From Hordeum vulgare subsp. vulgare (Eukaryota; Streptophyta; Magnoliopsida; Poales; Poaceae): DNA of 64,000 bases. The stretch is from NCBI RefSeq assembly GCF_904849725.1, contig NC_058521.1, positions 338,504,638 through 338,568,637 on the forward strand, written 5' to 3'. The notes under the pieces are model-generated. The model worked only from the letters and a program-made list of their open reading frames with translations, was not told the DNA's origin and searched no databases. Shown here in pieces: positions 33,960 through 45,405 of this stretch (its first letter is position 1; each line of letters begins with the position of its first letter). A program made the translations under genes and the position numbers.

Positions 33960-35283
33960 AGACAACAAGAAATGGATCCTGGTTTTCCGGATGGGATGGA
34001 ATGTTCTGGACAACATACGGCAAGGTACCACTCCCCGAGCTGCCATCAGCATGATTCTCCCTTGATTTCCCTCGAGCTTGACTCTCACTACTAGTGGCGA
34101 CACTACTACTCTTCCTTAAATACTGAGTTACGGCAGCTTCAGCCCCGGCTATCGCTGCAGAAACACTCTCAGTTTTGACCAGGACGGACTTTAAAGAGTC
34201 AAAATTGAGAGATTCGGGCTTGAGAGATAAGGCCCCTCGCTGCTCCCTCATAGACCTGTGATGTGACACGGCACAACACAGAATAAGCTCAAAAGATTTA
34301 TACAGCAACAAAAGAAGGATGAAAAGCATAGCTTTATGTTACCCACAATTAATAACTCACCCTTCTCTCCAAATTGTAAACACTCTCGTAACCGGGCATC
34401 TCGAAGGGAACCACCAGCTTGTGCACAATTCAAAGTGCATGGAAAATTGTCAAAAATAGGAAGAAAAAACACGCATCTCACTAAGAGTCATATAAAGTGG
34501 ATGCAACGATCAGCGGTGCTTGATAATTTTTTTTTCTTTTATCCATTAATTTTTATTAATAATAAAAATCATGTACAATGAGTAGGTAGACAAACCATAC
34601 ATGAACCAATATCGGTTTTTGTGCTTGACAAGGTGGAGTGTGGAACTATGTAATGGCAACTAACTAAATGCTTGCTAATTTAACACGAATGAAACATTCA
34701 AACATTGCACGCATGGTTTTCGGTGGTTCTACCTGCGAATTCTAACAGAAGTCAGTCAAGCCTTCAAGCCGGACCTGCAGTCAGTCAATTCAAGAACCAC
34801 CATAAATTTAGCAATGATTTGGGTGGCATGACAAGACAAGATGTACAAATCCAGGCCATGGACAGGAGAGGAATTCAGTTGTCTTACTGATTGAGGCACA
34901 TCCACCCAGCAGACGAGCTCAACCGACCTGACGCAGCCGACCACCTCGACGCACCCTGAGAAATATATAATCGGCAATGACGTCAGCAAGATTAGGAGGA
35001 GGAGCAGCAGCTGCTGATAAAGAAGATGGATGGGATGGACCTAGGCGGCAGGAGACGAGTAGTGCTGGACGAATTCGATGTGGCTAACACCGTCGATGGT
35101 GTAGATCTCTCTATAGAAGTTCTCCATGGCGGGGACGGTGTCGGGGTCGGGCACCTTGGAGGCGACGTGGATCAAGAGGCGGCTAGTGACCGGCGACGAC
35201 AACTAGCGGCCCTCCACGCGCTTGATGTCGTGCACCAGCAGCGACGCCCATGGCTGGTGCATCGTGAGGCGGGGGTTCCGCAT
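33960..35283 (-). pseudogene. ASCH-domain (ASC-1/TRIP4-like) host gene fragment
   Basis: On the minus strand five exon-like blocks occur in correct order with GT/AG-type borders. E1 is 35283-35041: MHQPWASLLVHDIKRVEGR, a stop, then IHVASKVPDPDTVPAMENFY. E2 is 34955-34888: CVEVVGCVRSVELVCW. E3 is 34774-34733: VRLEGLTDFC. E4 is 34417-34361: LVVPFEMPGYESVYNLERR. E5 runs from 34255 to about 33990: VYEGAARG, then SLKPESLNF and KTESVSAAIAGAEAAVTQYLRK. The blocks match plant activating signal cointegrator-like proteins, whose ASCH domain is thought to bind RNA or DNA. Damage: TAG at 35205-35203, a one-base loss near the end of E1, a TAG in E3 where Trp-Leu-Cys-Glu is expected, and a deletion in E5. 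Introns are kept, so this is a DNA-level copy, not a processed one. The upstream end is cut by a TRIM at 35283. Confidence 0.82.
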
Positions 35284-35676
35284 GTTGGGTTTAGTCCCAC
35301 ATCGGTTGTGGGAGGAGAAGTAACACGACTTATAAGGGTGAGGGTGTCCCCTCCTAACGGGCTAGTCTTTTGGGGAGAGAGGGTCCAAGGCGTGTCATAA
35401 GTCGGTGTTGCTCTCCGGTTGGGCTTGTTGACGCATGTGGGTCGGAAACGCTGGTGTTAGCGGACCCGGGATTGCGTAACAAATGGTATCAGAGCCCAGA
35501 TGCCCGGAATAAATCTCGGTGGACTCACGGATGGTCGGTCATGGTTGGTGGGCTGGAGACGCTTGTATTTGCGGGCCCATGGTGACCGATGTGTGAGGGG
35601 GAGAGGGCCCAAGGCATGTCATAAATCGGTGTTGCTCTCCGGTGAGGCCTGTTGACGCATGTGGGTCGGAAACGCT
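35283..35676 (+). mobile_element. TRIM-like element with truncated second LTR
   Basis: The first LTR is 35283-35481 (199 bp): TGTTGGGTTTAGTCCCACATCGG start, ACTTATAAGGG TATA-like site, GCGTAACA end. A primer binding site TGGTATCAGAGC follows at 35484 (tRNA-Met). After about 100 bp, 35598-35676 repeats 35372-35452 at high identity, so it is the middle of a 3' LTR that has lost both ends. No coding. The small size and missing genes fit a terminal-repeat retrotransposon in miniature. Confidence 0.72.
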
Positions 35677-36620
35677 ACCCACCGCCGCTACCGTCGCCCT
35701 CAGGGACAGCGGTCCATTCGTGTGGTTCCTTGGGAGGCGACGGGCTGTTCGGGATTTAGGGGGGAGTGAGATGTGCGGGAGGTGCTGGCTAAACAGGCCG
35801 GCCCGCGAGCCCGCCATGGCCCAGGCACGTGACGACTTAAACGGGTCTGTGCCAGGCAAGCAACATGTCTCGGGTCGTTTACGGGCCTAGAGGCTGGGCA
35901 TGCGGGCGGGCACGGCACGACCCATTTATTATATATATATATAATTTTTTAAGTATATGTACATAATATATGACTCAATAGGTTAAAAAATAAGTCAATG
36001 AGGCTAAAAATATGCGGCACGGCGTGTTAATCGGGCCAACATGCTAGCCCGTTTAATAACTGATTCGTGCCTGAGCCTGGAGGCGTAGCCCACGGCTGAC
36101 ATGGCACGGCCCGATTAATAAACGTGCTAGTGCGGACGCTGTCGTGCCGTGTCGGCCCGTTTGGCCACGGGTTGGTTGGGATTTTTTTTCTTTTATATGA
36201 GATTTCAAAAACATCATGTCGACCCTATATAAGACGTGCAATTATCAGAATATTATTTTGATGCTTGGATCAGAATATTGATACTCTCTCTATATATGTA
36301 GCTTGTTAGAAAACTAGTTAAGGTTTTCGACAGTTTAAAAGTTTCCAAACATTTTAGAAAAAATACTGAAACATCATACCTATAATATAATATGATCCAA
36401 TGGAGCAATTGAAAAAATATAACTTTTTGTGTCGTGGACAAAAAAAACAAGTAGACCATTGTATATTTTATGTCACGCAAGCTGAAATGCTTGTTTGGTT
36501 TGTCGGGGACACATAAATGCATATTTCACAATCCCTATGTTGGATCTTCTTATTACATTGCATATTTTTTTTAACTTTAAAAAAGTTCTGTGGCAAGTTG
36601 TGGCAAGCTATGGTTGCCCT
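35677..36620. other. GC-word-rich and AT-rich unclassified sequence
   Basis: At 35790-36180 words such as GGCACGGC, CGGCCCG and GGGCC recur on both strands around an AT-rich core with a TATATATATATA tract (about 35930-35944). This is suggestive of a small DNA transposon, but no terminal repeat pair was defined. At 36180-36620 it is AT-rich with nothing recognisable. Confidence 0.35.
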
Positions 36621-36981
36621 ATTCGTTACCCTGAGCAATGAGTAGTTATTCTTCATCCCTCTCTATTTAACATCAATGCACCGTAATTCTACTTTACGTA
36701 AATTTTGTCTTATTTCATATTAAAAAGAGAAAGTAACAAAACATATAATACCGTAAAAATACTTTTTTACTTAAATTTGCAAATATAAAAACATAGTGTG
36801 AAATATACATAAAATGTAATTTTTTGGTCTTATGAGCTATATTTTTGTTTTTATTCCAAATTTACATAGTGGAACAATATGAATGTAACTATTTGTATTC
36901 TAAATGCAATTTATTTAAAAAAAGCAATCATAAGATTATCTCGGATGAAGAATAACTTATTGTGCACCGTGGGTGATGAAT
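36621..36981 (-). mobile_element. Short terminal-inverted-repeat element, copy 2 (reversed)
   Basis: The reverse complement aligns along about 360 bp with 19728-20093. Shared phrases include ATAATCTTATGATT, ATACAAATAGTTACATT and GCATTGATGTTAAAT. The ends are again inverted (ATTCGTTACCC and GGGTGATGAAT). Confidence 0.65.
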
Positions 36982-37905
36982 AACACTATTTTGATCCTGG
37001 GATGAGAATAACTATTTTGTTCCTTGGTTGACTCGTCCGAGTAGTAGCGGTTGAACTTCTCGAGGTGCTCGGTTGAACTTTCACGAAAATTGTTCAAATC
37101 GGGCTTGCAATATATCATTTGAAAAAAATGGACACCTTGGTAACAGTTTAGATTGAATTTTTATCAAAATGTTCACGGTTTAAGAGCAGTTTAGAAAATT
37201 GTGTTTGTTCATAAAAAAAGTCCATTGTAATTTCAAGCATATTTTTAAGTCGTTTGTCGGAATGAGGCAAATGAGATGGCGTTTAATAGTTGTTAGAAAT
37301 ACCCTCATTTCATACGTTGAAAGTTTTTCCAAATTCCATACGGTTAAAGAGGAATTTAAAAAATCACGAAATTTTTGAAACCGAACAGCGGCTTCGTATT
37401 CCGGGGTTAATTTGAAAATGGCTAGTCCAATGTTCGCAAATGATATGGCTTTGGAAAGCTTATGAAAATGCGCAACTTTTAATATAAATTTTTTATTCCA
37501 ACTAAAAATGGTCTAAAAGTAATTTAGGAAATGACAAAAGTTGTCCCGGGTCAGTATTTTTGCGTTAATTTCTCAATGGTTTCTCGGAATGGAGCAAATG
37601 ATATGGCGTTCGGTTGAACAAATGATAAACTTTACATGTAGATTATTTTTTCTAATGCCCTACGGTTTAAGTCAGTTTTTAAAATGGTTAAAATCATTTT
37701 TAGCCGTAGTTTTTACAAACTTTATCGGAATGAGATAAATAATATACCGTTCAAAAGCTACGGAAAATACGAAACTCTTTCATCTAGATGGTTTTCTCTG
37801 ATTCCTAGCCGTTTTCGAGCAATCTCTAAAAAAGCGAGATCATGCGTTGTGCCTTTTATCGCGGAACGGAGCCTTAAAAAATGCACCGCATAAATACTTG
37901 ACGTT

Positions 37906-37910
37906 CTCGT
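37906..37910 (+). repeat. Target site duplication, element C (left)
   Basis: CTCGT before the 5' LTR, repeated at 50013-50017. Exact 5-bp duplication. Confidence 0.92.
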
Positions 37911-38219
37911 TGTTGAGGCATAGTTTATGCCTAAGTAATTTTGGTGATTGATGACAGTACCGTACAGGACTAATCGTGTGTGTCAAGGTTTCAGTTAACA
38001 CTCGTCAACGGCACGAGACGACACGTCTCCTCTCTTCTGGAACGGAAGCACGGCGCTCTCTACGATTCTCTTTATTTGAGTCATAGGAAAGCCATACTAT
38101 TAAGAGGGGATCCGTAGTGGAAAGGTTTGGGTGGAATCTATCTTTACACACGCACACTTCACATTCTCCCTTTCCGGCCCTCGCCTATTCGTCTCGATTA
38201 TCTTTGCAAAATGGTCCCC

Positions 38220-38561
38220 AGCGGTAGTACCGCTGGTGCCAGCGGTAGTACCGCTGGACTGCTAGCGGTAGTACCGCTCGCCAGCGGTAGTACCGCCCCT
38301 GGTCAGCGGTAGTACCGCTCCAGGTGTTTTGTTCCACCTACCTAGCGGTAGTTCGTGGACGGACCCTTTTGCGAAGACTTTCCCGGCGGTAGTAGTGCTT
38401 GTGCACTACCAAGGGGCCAGCGGTAGTACCGCTAGTGGCAGCGGTAGTACCGCTGGAGGCCCAGCGGTAGTACCGCTGCAGCCAGCGGTAGTACCGCCAG
38501 GCAGCGGTAGTACCGCTCCGGCACAGCGGTAGTACCGCTCCGGCACAGCGGTAGTACCGCT
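38220..38561 (+). repeat. AGCGGTA-G-TACCGCT palindrome array (5' LTR C)
   Basis: Twelve copies of a 15-bp interrupted palindrome (arms AGCGGTA and TACCGCT, central G), mostly 4-8 bp apart, plus two degenerate copies around 38343 and 38385. One strand of each unit can fold to a 7-bp stem only with a one-base loop, so cruciform or dimeric protein binding is more plausible than a stable RNA hairpin for a single unit. The array ends 47 bp before the TATA box. Confidence 0.92.
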
Positions 38562-38608
38562 GGTACTCGGGCAGAGAGTGGGAAAACGGTCTGATTCCCC
38601 CCCCCCCA

Positions 38609-38618
38609 CTATATAAAG
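38609..38618 (+). promoter_or_regulatory. LTR TATA box, element C (5' LTR)
   Basis: CTATATAAAG follows a poly-C run and is followed by GGTTCTTCTAGCTGAGG. The identical box is at 49273 in the 3' LTR and at 46081 upstream of the aORF. Confidence 0.75.
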
Positions 38619-39352
38619 GGTTCTTCTAGCTGAGGAACCCTATCTCTTACCTCTCTAAGCTCCATTGTTGCTCCACAAGCTCTAAAGTGCCCGATCTCTC
38701 TCCCTAGCCAATCAAACTTGTTGATTCTTTAGGGATTGGTTGAGAAGGCCTAGATCCACACTTCCACCAAGAGAAAAGTTGATTCCCCCACCAATCCCTT
38801 GCGGATCTTGTTACTCTTGGGTGTTTGAGCATCCTAGACGGTTGAGGTCACCTCGAAGCCATATTCCATTGTGGTGAAGCTTCGTGGTTTAGTTGGGAGC
38901 CTCCAAGCTTTGTGTGGAGTTTCCCCAACCTTGTTTGTAAAGGTTCGGTCGCCGCCTTCAAGGGCACCTATAGTGGAATCACGGTACCTTGCATCGTGCG
39001 AGGGCGTGAGGAGAATACGGTGGCCTTAGTGGCTTTTTGGGGAGCATTGTGCCTCCACACCGCTCCAACGGAGACGTACTTCCTGTCAAAGGGAAGGAAC
39101 TTCGGTAACACATCCTCGTCTCCATAGGTTCCACTTGTGGTTATCTCTAACCTTTACTTTGTATTTGCTTATGCTTGTGACTATATCTTACTTGTCTTAA
39201 TAGCTCTTGTTGTTAGCTTCTATAGGGTTCACCTCATTGTCATATTATTTGTGAACCCGTATAGTGTTTACCTTAACTTGTTAAGATTAATTAAAAAGTG
39301 GTCGTTGTCTATTCACCCCCCCCCTCTAGCCAACCATATCGATCCTTTCAAT

Positions 39353-39364
39353 TGGTATCAGAGC
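39353..39364 (+). other. Primer binding site, element C
   Basis: TGGTATCAGAGC, two bases after the 5' LTR, complementary to plant initiator tRNA-Met. Confidence 0.9.
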
Positions 39365-39401
39365 CACGTCTCTTTATTAAGGGTTTAACCACCCGAAGAG
39401 T

Positions 39402-41705
39402 ATGGAAGGAGGAGAGGAAGTTAACCGTGGGCAACCCGAGGACATGGACTTGACTTCGGTCACAAGGGACGACTTGAATACGGCTATGGCAGCCCTCATG
39501 ACGTCCTTGACGAGCGAAGTCAAAACCATGCTTAAAGAATTAATTGATGGTCTTAAAAGTTCACCAGAACCGGCTTTAGTGGTTAAACCCACCATTTCCG
39601 ATTCGGAGGCCAACTCCTCTAAGGAAGCGGCTAAAGGTATGCAACCTGCTTCACCTCACGAAAAGGATGGGAATGGAACATATGCTTCGGTTCCACCTCC
39701 CATGACATATGGAGGACCCGTTCTCGCACCTCGTCTTAGTCCTGTTGGTCCTCCTCCTAAACTTGTGAAAGGTGACTTTGCTAACTGGGTATTTTCTATT
39801 AAGTCTCATTTGAATCACAGCTCAACAAACTTGTGGAGAATTATCGAGCAAGGATATTATCCCCATGACCCAAGCAACCTCACTCCAAGAGAAGATGCAG
39901 ACAATCAATATAATCACTATGCGTTGTTTATTCTCCAGTCTGCTGTGCCACCTGAAGATCTTCCCCACTTGCGTCCCTTCACATTGGCCAAGGATTGTTG
40001 GGAGCATATTATGGTACTGTACAAGGGAAGCTCAAGTATTCAACGATCCAACTATGAAGTGATACTTGATAAGGCCGATAAGTTTGTGATGATGGAAGAC
40101 AAGGACCCTCGTGATCTCTATCGGAGGGTGACTGCTATTGCTGTGGCACTAAAGGATCATGGGAGTAAGGATGTGGATGATACATGGGTCAAGCGCAAGT
40201 TTCTCAAAGCCATCATGCCTTTCAATAAAGCCATGTCATTTGTCATTCGTCAGCGGCCAGACTTCCACTCCTTGTCTTCCAGTGAAGTGTTGGATGAGTT
40301 CATTGCAATGTCAATCATGAACGAAACAGCCGACAATGCACTTGCTCGTGTCCGATCAAAAACCACTTCACCCAACCTTGCGTTGAAAGCAAGAGCAATG
40401 CTTGAAGAAGAAGAAGAAGATGAGGAAGAGGAGAGCTGCCCTGAAGACACAAAGTATGCTTATCATGAGCACATGGCTCTTGCATCAAGAAAATTCTGGG
40501 GAAATAAAAGGAACTCAAGACCCACCTTCAACAAGAACAACTCGAGTGGATTCAGACCCAAACAACGAGTGAGGACATGTTATAACTGTGGCAACGTGAG
40601 TCACTTCGTGGCAGAATGTCCCTATGAGAAGAGGGAAGACAACGGAGGCAAGCTCATTCGCAAGGACAAAACCAAATCATTTCCAATCAAGAACAACTTT
40701 GTGAAGAAACCTCACCCAAAAGGGATGGTGGCCCTGGAGGAGTATCCTTCTGATGATGATGGCGATGATGATGATAAAGTGGCAACGGCAACTGTTGCTA
40801 TCGCCACTACCTCTTCCCAGAAGGTGTCTCTCTTCAACGCCCCCAACGAGAACCACATCACCAAGTGCCTCATGGAAAAAGGTACCAATCAGGTAACTCC
40901 CATCATTAAGACCAACATTACTTCTTCTCCTTCATTGTTAAACTATGTAGAAGGTAGTGATGTTGGAGAACTTAATGAGCATGATCTTGATAAGTTTCTA
41001 TGCACTATTAAGGGAGAACCCAAGAAGCACTTTGTTGCTCTCTTGGAACAACTGGGTGAGGCCACTGACCTCATTGAGTCTCATGAGGAGACCATCTCCG
41101 AGCTTCAGGGACATAGCCGTGACTATGCCGATGAAATTGCCGAATTATCTAGTGCTCTAGAAGAAGAGCGCACTCTTCGTTTGGCTCTTGAGGAGTCATA
41201 TAACGATGACTGCGCTAAAATGCAAAAGAAACTAGATCATGATGTTGTTCTTACTCGCATGCTTAAATCTGAAAAGTATGCTCTTGAAGTTGGCCGTGAC
41301 AGACTCAAGGAAGAGTTTGACATACTTGACAAGGCCCACAAAGCCTTGAAAGGTGTTCATTTCTCTCTGAAAGAGTCTCATGATCAACTCCAAGCAAAGC
41401 TTACCAAGGAGATCTCTAGTTGTCCTCCCTTTGTGTTAATTGATAATACTTGTGCAACTAACCCTTGTTGTGAGCATGTTCATCTTGTGGAGGAAAATGC
41501 CAAGTTAAAGGAGAAACTTGAGAAGGGCCTTGTGGCATGCAGACAAGGTGACAAGAGTCTGAACGATCTTTTGAGCACTCAAAAGGTTGTTGTAGGAAAG
41601 GAAGGACTTGGACTTACCTCCAAGTCAAAAGGTAAAAGGAAGAACAAGGACAAACGATCTCTCACCCTCATGGACATCTTTGTCAAAGAGGGTGAGGGGA
41701 CTTAG
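39402..41705 (+). CDS. gag: gag polyprotein of element C
   Basis: An uninterrupted 767-residue frame beginning MEGGEEVNRG, 38 bp after the primer binding site. Residues about 120-310 form the UBN2-type gag domain of Copia elements (FANWVFSIKSHL, DLYRRVTAIAVAL). A CCHC nucleocapsid knuckle CYNCGNVSHFVAEC is at residues 393-406. An acidic region (DDDGDDDD, near residue 450) and a long coiled-coil stretch at about 540-720 follow. The extended C-terminus is typical of SIRE-lineage gag. It should form the virus-like particle and bind the element RNA. TAG 41703 ends it; the same frame stays open to 41945. Confidence 0.88.
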   Translation: MEGGEEVNRGQPEDMDLTSVTRDDLNTAMAALMTSLTSEVKTMLKELIDGLKSSPEPALVVKPTISDSEANSSKEAAKGMQPASPHEKDGNGTYASVPPPMTYGGPVLAPRLSPVGPPPKLVKGDFANWVFSIKSHLNHSSTNLWRIIEQGYYPHDPSNLTPREDADNQYNHYALFILQSAVPPEDLPHLRPFTLAKDCWEHIMVLYKGSSSIQRSNYEVILDKADKFVMMEDKDPRDLYRRVTAIAVALKDHGSKDVDDTWVKRKFLKAIMPFNKAMSFVIRQRPDFHSLSSSEVLDEFIAMSIMNETADNALARVRSKTTSPNLALKARAMLEEEEEDEEEESCPEDTKYAYHEHMALASRKFWGNKRNSRPTFNKNNSSGFRPKQRVRTCYNCGNVSHFVAECPYEKREDNGGKLIRKDKTKSFPIKNNFVKKPHPKGMVALEEYPSDDDGDDDDKVATATVAIATTSSQKVSLFNAPNENHITKCLMEKGTNQVTPIIKTNITSSPSLLNYVEGSDVGELNEHDLDKFLCTIKGEPKKHFVALLEQLGEATDLIESHEETISELQGHSRDYADEIAELSSALEEERTLRLALEESYNDDCAKMQKKLDHDVVLTRMLKSEKYALEVGRDRLKEEFDILDKAHKALKGVHFSLKESHDQLQAKLTKEISSCPPFVLIDNTCATNPCCEHVHLVEENAKLKEKLEKGLVACRQGDKSLNDLLSTQKVVVGKEGLGLTSKSKGKRKNKDKRSLTLMDIFVKEGEGT

Positions 41706-44700
41706 AAGGTGAACAGGAACAAGGTGGACTATGGGAACCCCAAGAAGGGCAAAACCGCTCCTACTAACACAGCCGGCAAACTTAATTCCTCTTATGTGTT
41801 ATGTTGTGCTAGTGATGGGCATGTTTATGCCAAATTTGTTGGTTCCTACGATGAAGATATTGAATGGGCTATCTGGATTCCTAAGACCCTTGTCTCTAAC
41901 ATGAAAGGACCCATTAAAAAATGGGTACCTAAAACCAAGCCTTGATCTATTGCAGGAGTTTGCTTCCGGTGGGGTGTCATGGTTGCTCGATAGTGGAGCA
42001 ACAAATCATATGACCGGAAGCAAGGACTTAGTGGTCGATGTGCATCCTTCTCCATCTATGCCCACCCATGTCCAATTCGCCGATGCATCCTCGTCAAAGG
42101 TATTGGGATTTGGTAAGGTGGTCGTCTCTCAAGATTTATCTATTGAGAAGGTCATGCTTGTTGAGTAACTTGCCTACAATTTACGTTCGGTTCGTCAACT
42201 TGCAATCATGGGTTTTTCCACATTCTTTAATATCGACACTGTGGTCCTCCTAAGGAGCAAGACTCTTAAAGTAGCCTATGTTGGACTTGTCGAAAATGGT
42301 CTCTATGTGGTGAACTTCTCGAAGCGACCCACTAAGACTGCGACATGTTTAATGGCTAAAGTTGACGTGGGCTGGCTTTCGCATCGCCGTTTAGCTCATG
42401 TCAATATGAGATCTTTGCAAAGTCTTCTGACAGGGGACCATGTTCGTGGACTAACAAATGTGAGCTTTGCTAAAGATCGTGTTTGCAGTGCTTGCATTGA
42501 AGGAAAGATTCATGAAACTGCTCATCGTCCAATGACTCTTATCTACACTAAGAGGCCATTGGAACTTCTCCATATGGATCTGTTTGGTCCTCCAACATTT
42601 GATAGTCTTGGAGGCAGAAAATATTGCTTAGTGATTGTTGACGACTACTCAAGATATACCTGGGTATATTTCTTCAAAAGGAAGAGTGAAACTCAACAAA
42701 CGGTCATCAACTTTGCTAATGAAGCGCAACGTCAACATGAAGCAAAGATCTTGATGATTAGGAGTGACAACGGCACCGAGTTCAAGAACTACACCCTAGA
42801 TGAGTTTCTAGGTGATGAGGGAATAAAGCACCAATATTCTGCACCATATACCCCTCAGCAAAACGGCATGGCAGAAAGGAAGAACCGGACCTTGATAGAC
42901 GCTGCAAGAACAATGATGGCATAATTCAAATCTCCATACAACTTCTGGGCAGAGGCCATCAACACAGCATGTCATGCGTCCAATCGGCTCTACATCCGCA
43001 AAGGCTTGAACAAGCCTCCGTATGAGATTCTAACTGGAAACAAACCCAATCTCAAGTACTTCCGGGTATTCGGTTGTAAGTGTTTCATTCTTAAAAAGGC
43101 AGCTCGGTTAGCTAAATTTGATTCTAGAGCACATGAGGGTATCTTTGTTGGTTATGCTACAAACTCTCATGCTTACCGTGTCCTCAGCAAGTCCACCGGA
43201 CTAATTGAGGAGACGTGTAACGTAGAGTTTGACGAAAATAATGGCTCCCAAGTGGAGCAAAGTGGTCTTTGTGATATAGGTGATGAAATTCCTCCTGAAG
43301 CCATAAGAAGAATGGGGATTGGTCAAATACTCCCCATTGAGGAACCCCTTGTGGCCGAAGGAGAATGACAATGCTCTACTCAAGTGGAGCCATCACCCCC
43401 ACAAGCCCCACACGCTTCCGATGAACAAAGAGAAGACTCTCAACAAGTTGATCATGCTCACGATCAAGATCAATTGCCTAACAATGGTGATATGCCCCAT
43501 GATATTCAAGCACTACTACAAGACCCTGAACCAGCACAAGATCAAGATCAAGAGCAACCACTAATACAAGATCAAACTAGTGAACCTGCTCAAGTCGAAG
43601 GACAAGATGATCAGGAGACTGTCTCACAATTCCCGTCTGGAGCTCCAACAACGGGCTCAGGACGCAAGGGCAAACAAAAGATACAAGTCGATGCTCCCCC
43701 GTTATCTAATGAAGAACTCTTGGAGCGTCGAGCAACCAAGAATGCGAACAAGCTGAAAGCCAAGTCACATCTTATGAAGAATGTTCTTGGTAGTTTAAAA
43801 AGGGGAGTATCTACCCGTCAACAGCTTTGGAATTATTGTGAGCATCACGCGTTTGTCTCGTATTGTGAACCTCAACAGGTACAGGAAGCGCTCGATGATG
43901 AGGATTGGCTTATGGCCATGCACGAAGAACTTAACAACTTCGAGCGCAACCAAGTCTGGGATTTAGTGCCTCGACCAACGAAGGAACATAATGTCATTGG
44001 GACCAAATGGATATTTAAGAACAAGCAAGATGCAAATGGAATTGTGATTTGAAACAAGGCAAGATTGGTGGCTCAAGGCTACTCCCAAGTCGAGGGTATC
44101 GACTACGGTGAAACCTTTGCCCCTGTTGCTCGTCTAGAATCTATTCGCATGTTACTCGCTTTTGCTTCTCATCATAACTTGAAATTACTGCAAATGGATG
44201 TGAAAAGTGCATTTCTTAATGGTCCTTTGAATGAGTTGGTATATGTCAAACAACCCCCGGGATTCGAACATCCCAAGCTCCCCAATCATGTGTACAAACT
44301 CAATAAGGCACTCTATGGCCTTAAACAAGCCCTACGCGCGTGGTATGAGTACCTTACTGAGTTGTTACAAGATCGTGGGTTTGAAATTGGGAAGATTGAT
44401 CCCACTCTTTTTACTAAGAGGGTCAAAGGGGATTTGTTCATATGCCAACTATATGTTGATGATATTATCTTTGGCTCTCCTAACATTTCATTCAATGAAG
44501 AATTTGCTGCGCTAATGACTGAGAAGTTGGAGATGTCCATGATGGGAGAGTTGAAGTTTTTCCTCGGGTTCGAGATTAAACAAGGTCTAGAAGGGACATT
44601 CATCAAACAAGCCAAGTACACTCAAGACATGCTCAAACGGTTCGAGCTCGAAGATGTCAAACCGGTCAAGTTCCCCATGCCAACCAGATGCAAGCTTGAC

Positions 44701-45405
44701 AGTGATCCCAATGGTAAAGCAGTGGATCAAAAGGTATACCGCTCCATGATTGGATCCCTCCTTTACCTCTGTGCATCTAGACCAGATATTATGTTGAGTG
44801 TAGGGATATGTGCACGGTTTCAATCCGCACCAAAAGAAAGTCATTACATGGTTGTCAAACGAATCTTTCGGTATTTGGCTCATACCCCAAACTTTCGCCT
44901 CTGGTATCCCAAAGGAGCAAACTTCAATCTAGTTGGCTATTCTGACTTAGATTGGGCTGGAGACTGTGTGGAGAGGAAGTCAACATCTGGAGGGTGCCAA
45001 TTCCGTGGTCGCTCTTTGGTAAGTTGGTTTTCAAAGAAGCAGAACTGTGTCTCCTTATCATCCACCGAAGCTGAGTATGTGGCAGCTGCAAGTTGTTGTG
45101 CACAATTGCTATGGATGAGGCAAACTTTAAAGGATTATGGTGTCACTTGTGACAAAGTGCCTCTTCTATGTGACAATCAAAGCGCCATCAAGATTTCCCT
45201 CAACCCAGTGCAACATAGCAAAACCAAACATATTGATATTCCTCATCACTTCATCCGTGAACATATCAAGCTAGGTGATATTGAGGTTCACTTCATCCAC
45301 ACTGAAGAGCAACTTGCAGATATTTTCACCAAGCCACTAGATGAAGCAAGGTTCTGGGAGTTAAGGCATGAGCTAAATATCATTGATTCAAGTAATGTGG
45401 ATTGA
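41706..45405 (+). pseudogene. pol: pol of element C with in-frame stops
   Basis: From about 41950 one frame (plus one relative to gag) runs to 45405. Protease: WLLDSGATNHMTG (41980-42018). Integrase: HHCC region (WLSHRRLAH...CSACIEGK) and a DDE triad in MDLFGP, RSDNGTEF and MAERKN (42565-42890). [13 protein letters not shown] and YVDDIIFG (about 44451-44474). RNase [24 protein letters not shown] and DIFTKPLDE. In-frame stops are at 42166 (TAA), 42922 (TAA), 43366 (TGA) and 44050 (TGA). All domains are otherwise well preserved. The integrase-before-RT order is Copia. It would cut, copy and integrate element DNA if intact, but this copy cannot make full-length Pol. Confidence 0.93.

Larger units (their letters stand above)
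37911..39350 (+). repeat. 5' LTR of element C
   Basis: 1440 bp from TGTTGAGGCATAG to GATCCTTTCA. U3 contains the palindrome array 38220-38561 and the TATA box 38609-38618. A poly-C run (39315-39324) lies near the 3' end, as in LTR A. Confidence 0.95.

Noticed and set aside
35484..35495. TGGTATCAGAGC as the start of a coding retrotransposon
   Set aside because: The partial second LTR copy follows within about 110 bp and no gag or pol is present, so it was called a TRIM-like element.
35790..36180. hAT-like element based on GGCACGGCCCG words
   Set aside because: No terminal inverted repeat pair or 8-bp target duplication could be identified by eye; left as unclassified.
38220..38561. Regular short repeats resembling a CRISPR array
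   Set aside because: Spacers are only 4-8 bp and not unique, the repeat is a 15-bp palindrome inside an LTR, and the context is a plant genome.
41703..41705. TAG between gag and pol as a programmed readthrough stop
   Set aside because: The downstream context (AAG GTG) does not match the CAR-YYA type known for stop suppression, and gag and pol are in different frames, so no programmed event can be claimed.
39402..45405. Intact autonomous Copia element
   Set aside because: Gag is open, but pol has four in-frame stops and the aORF one, so the copy is defective despite its youth.
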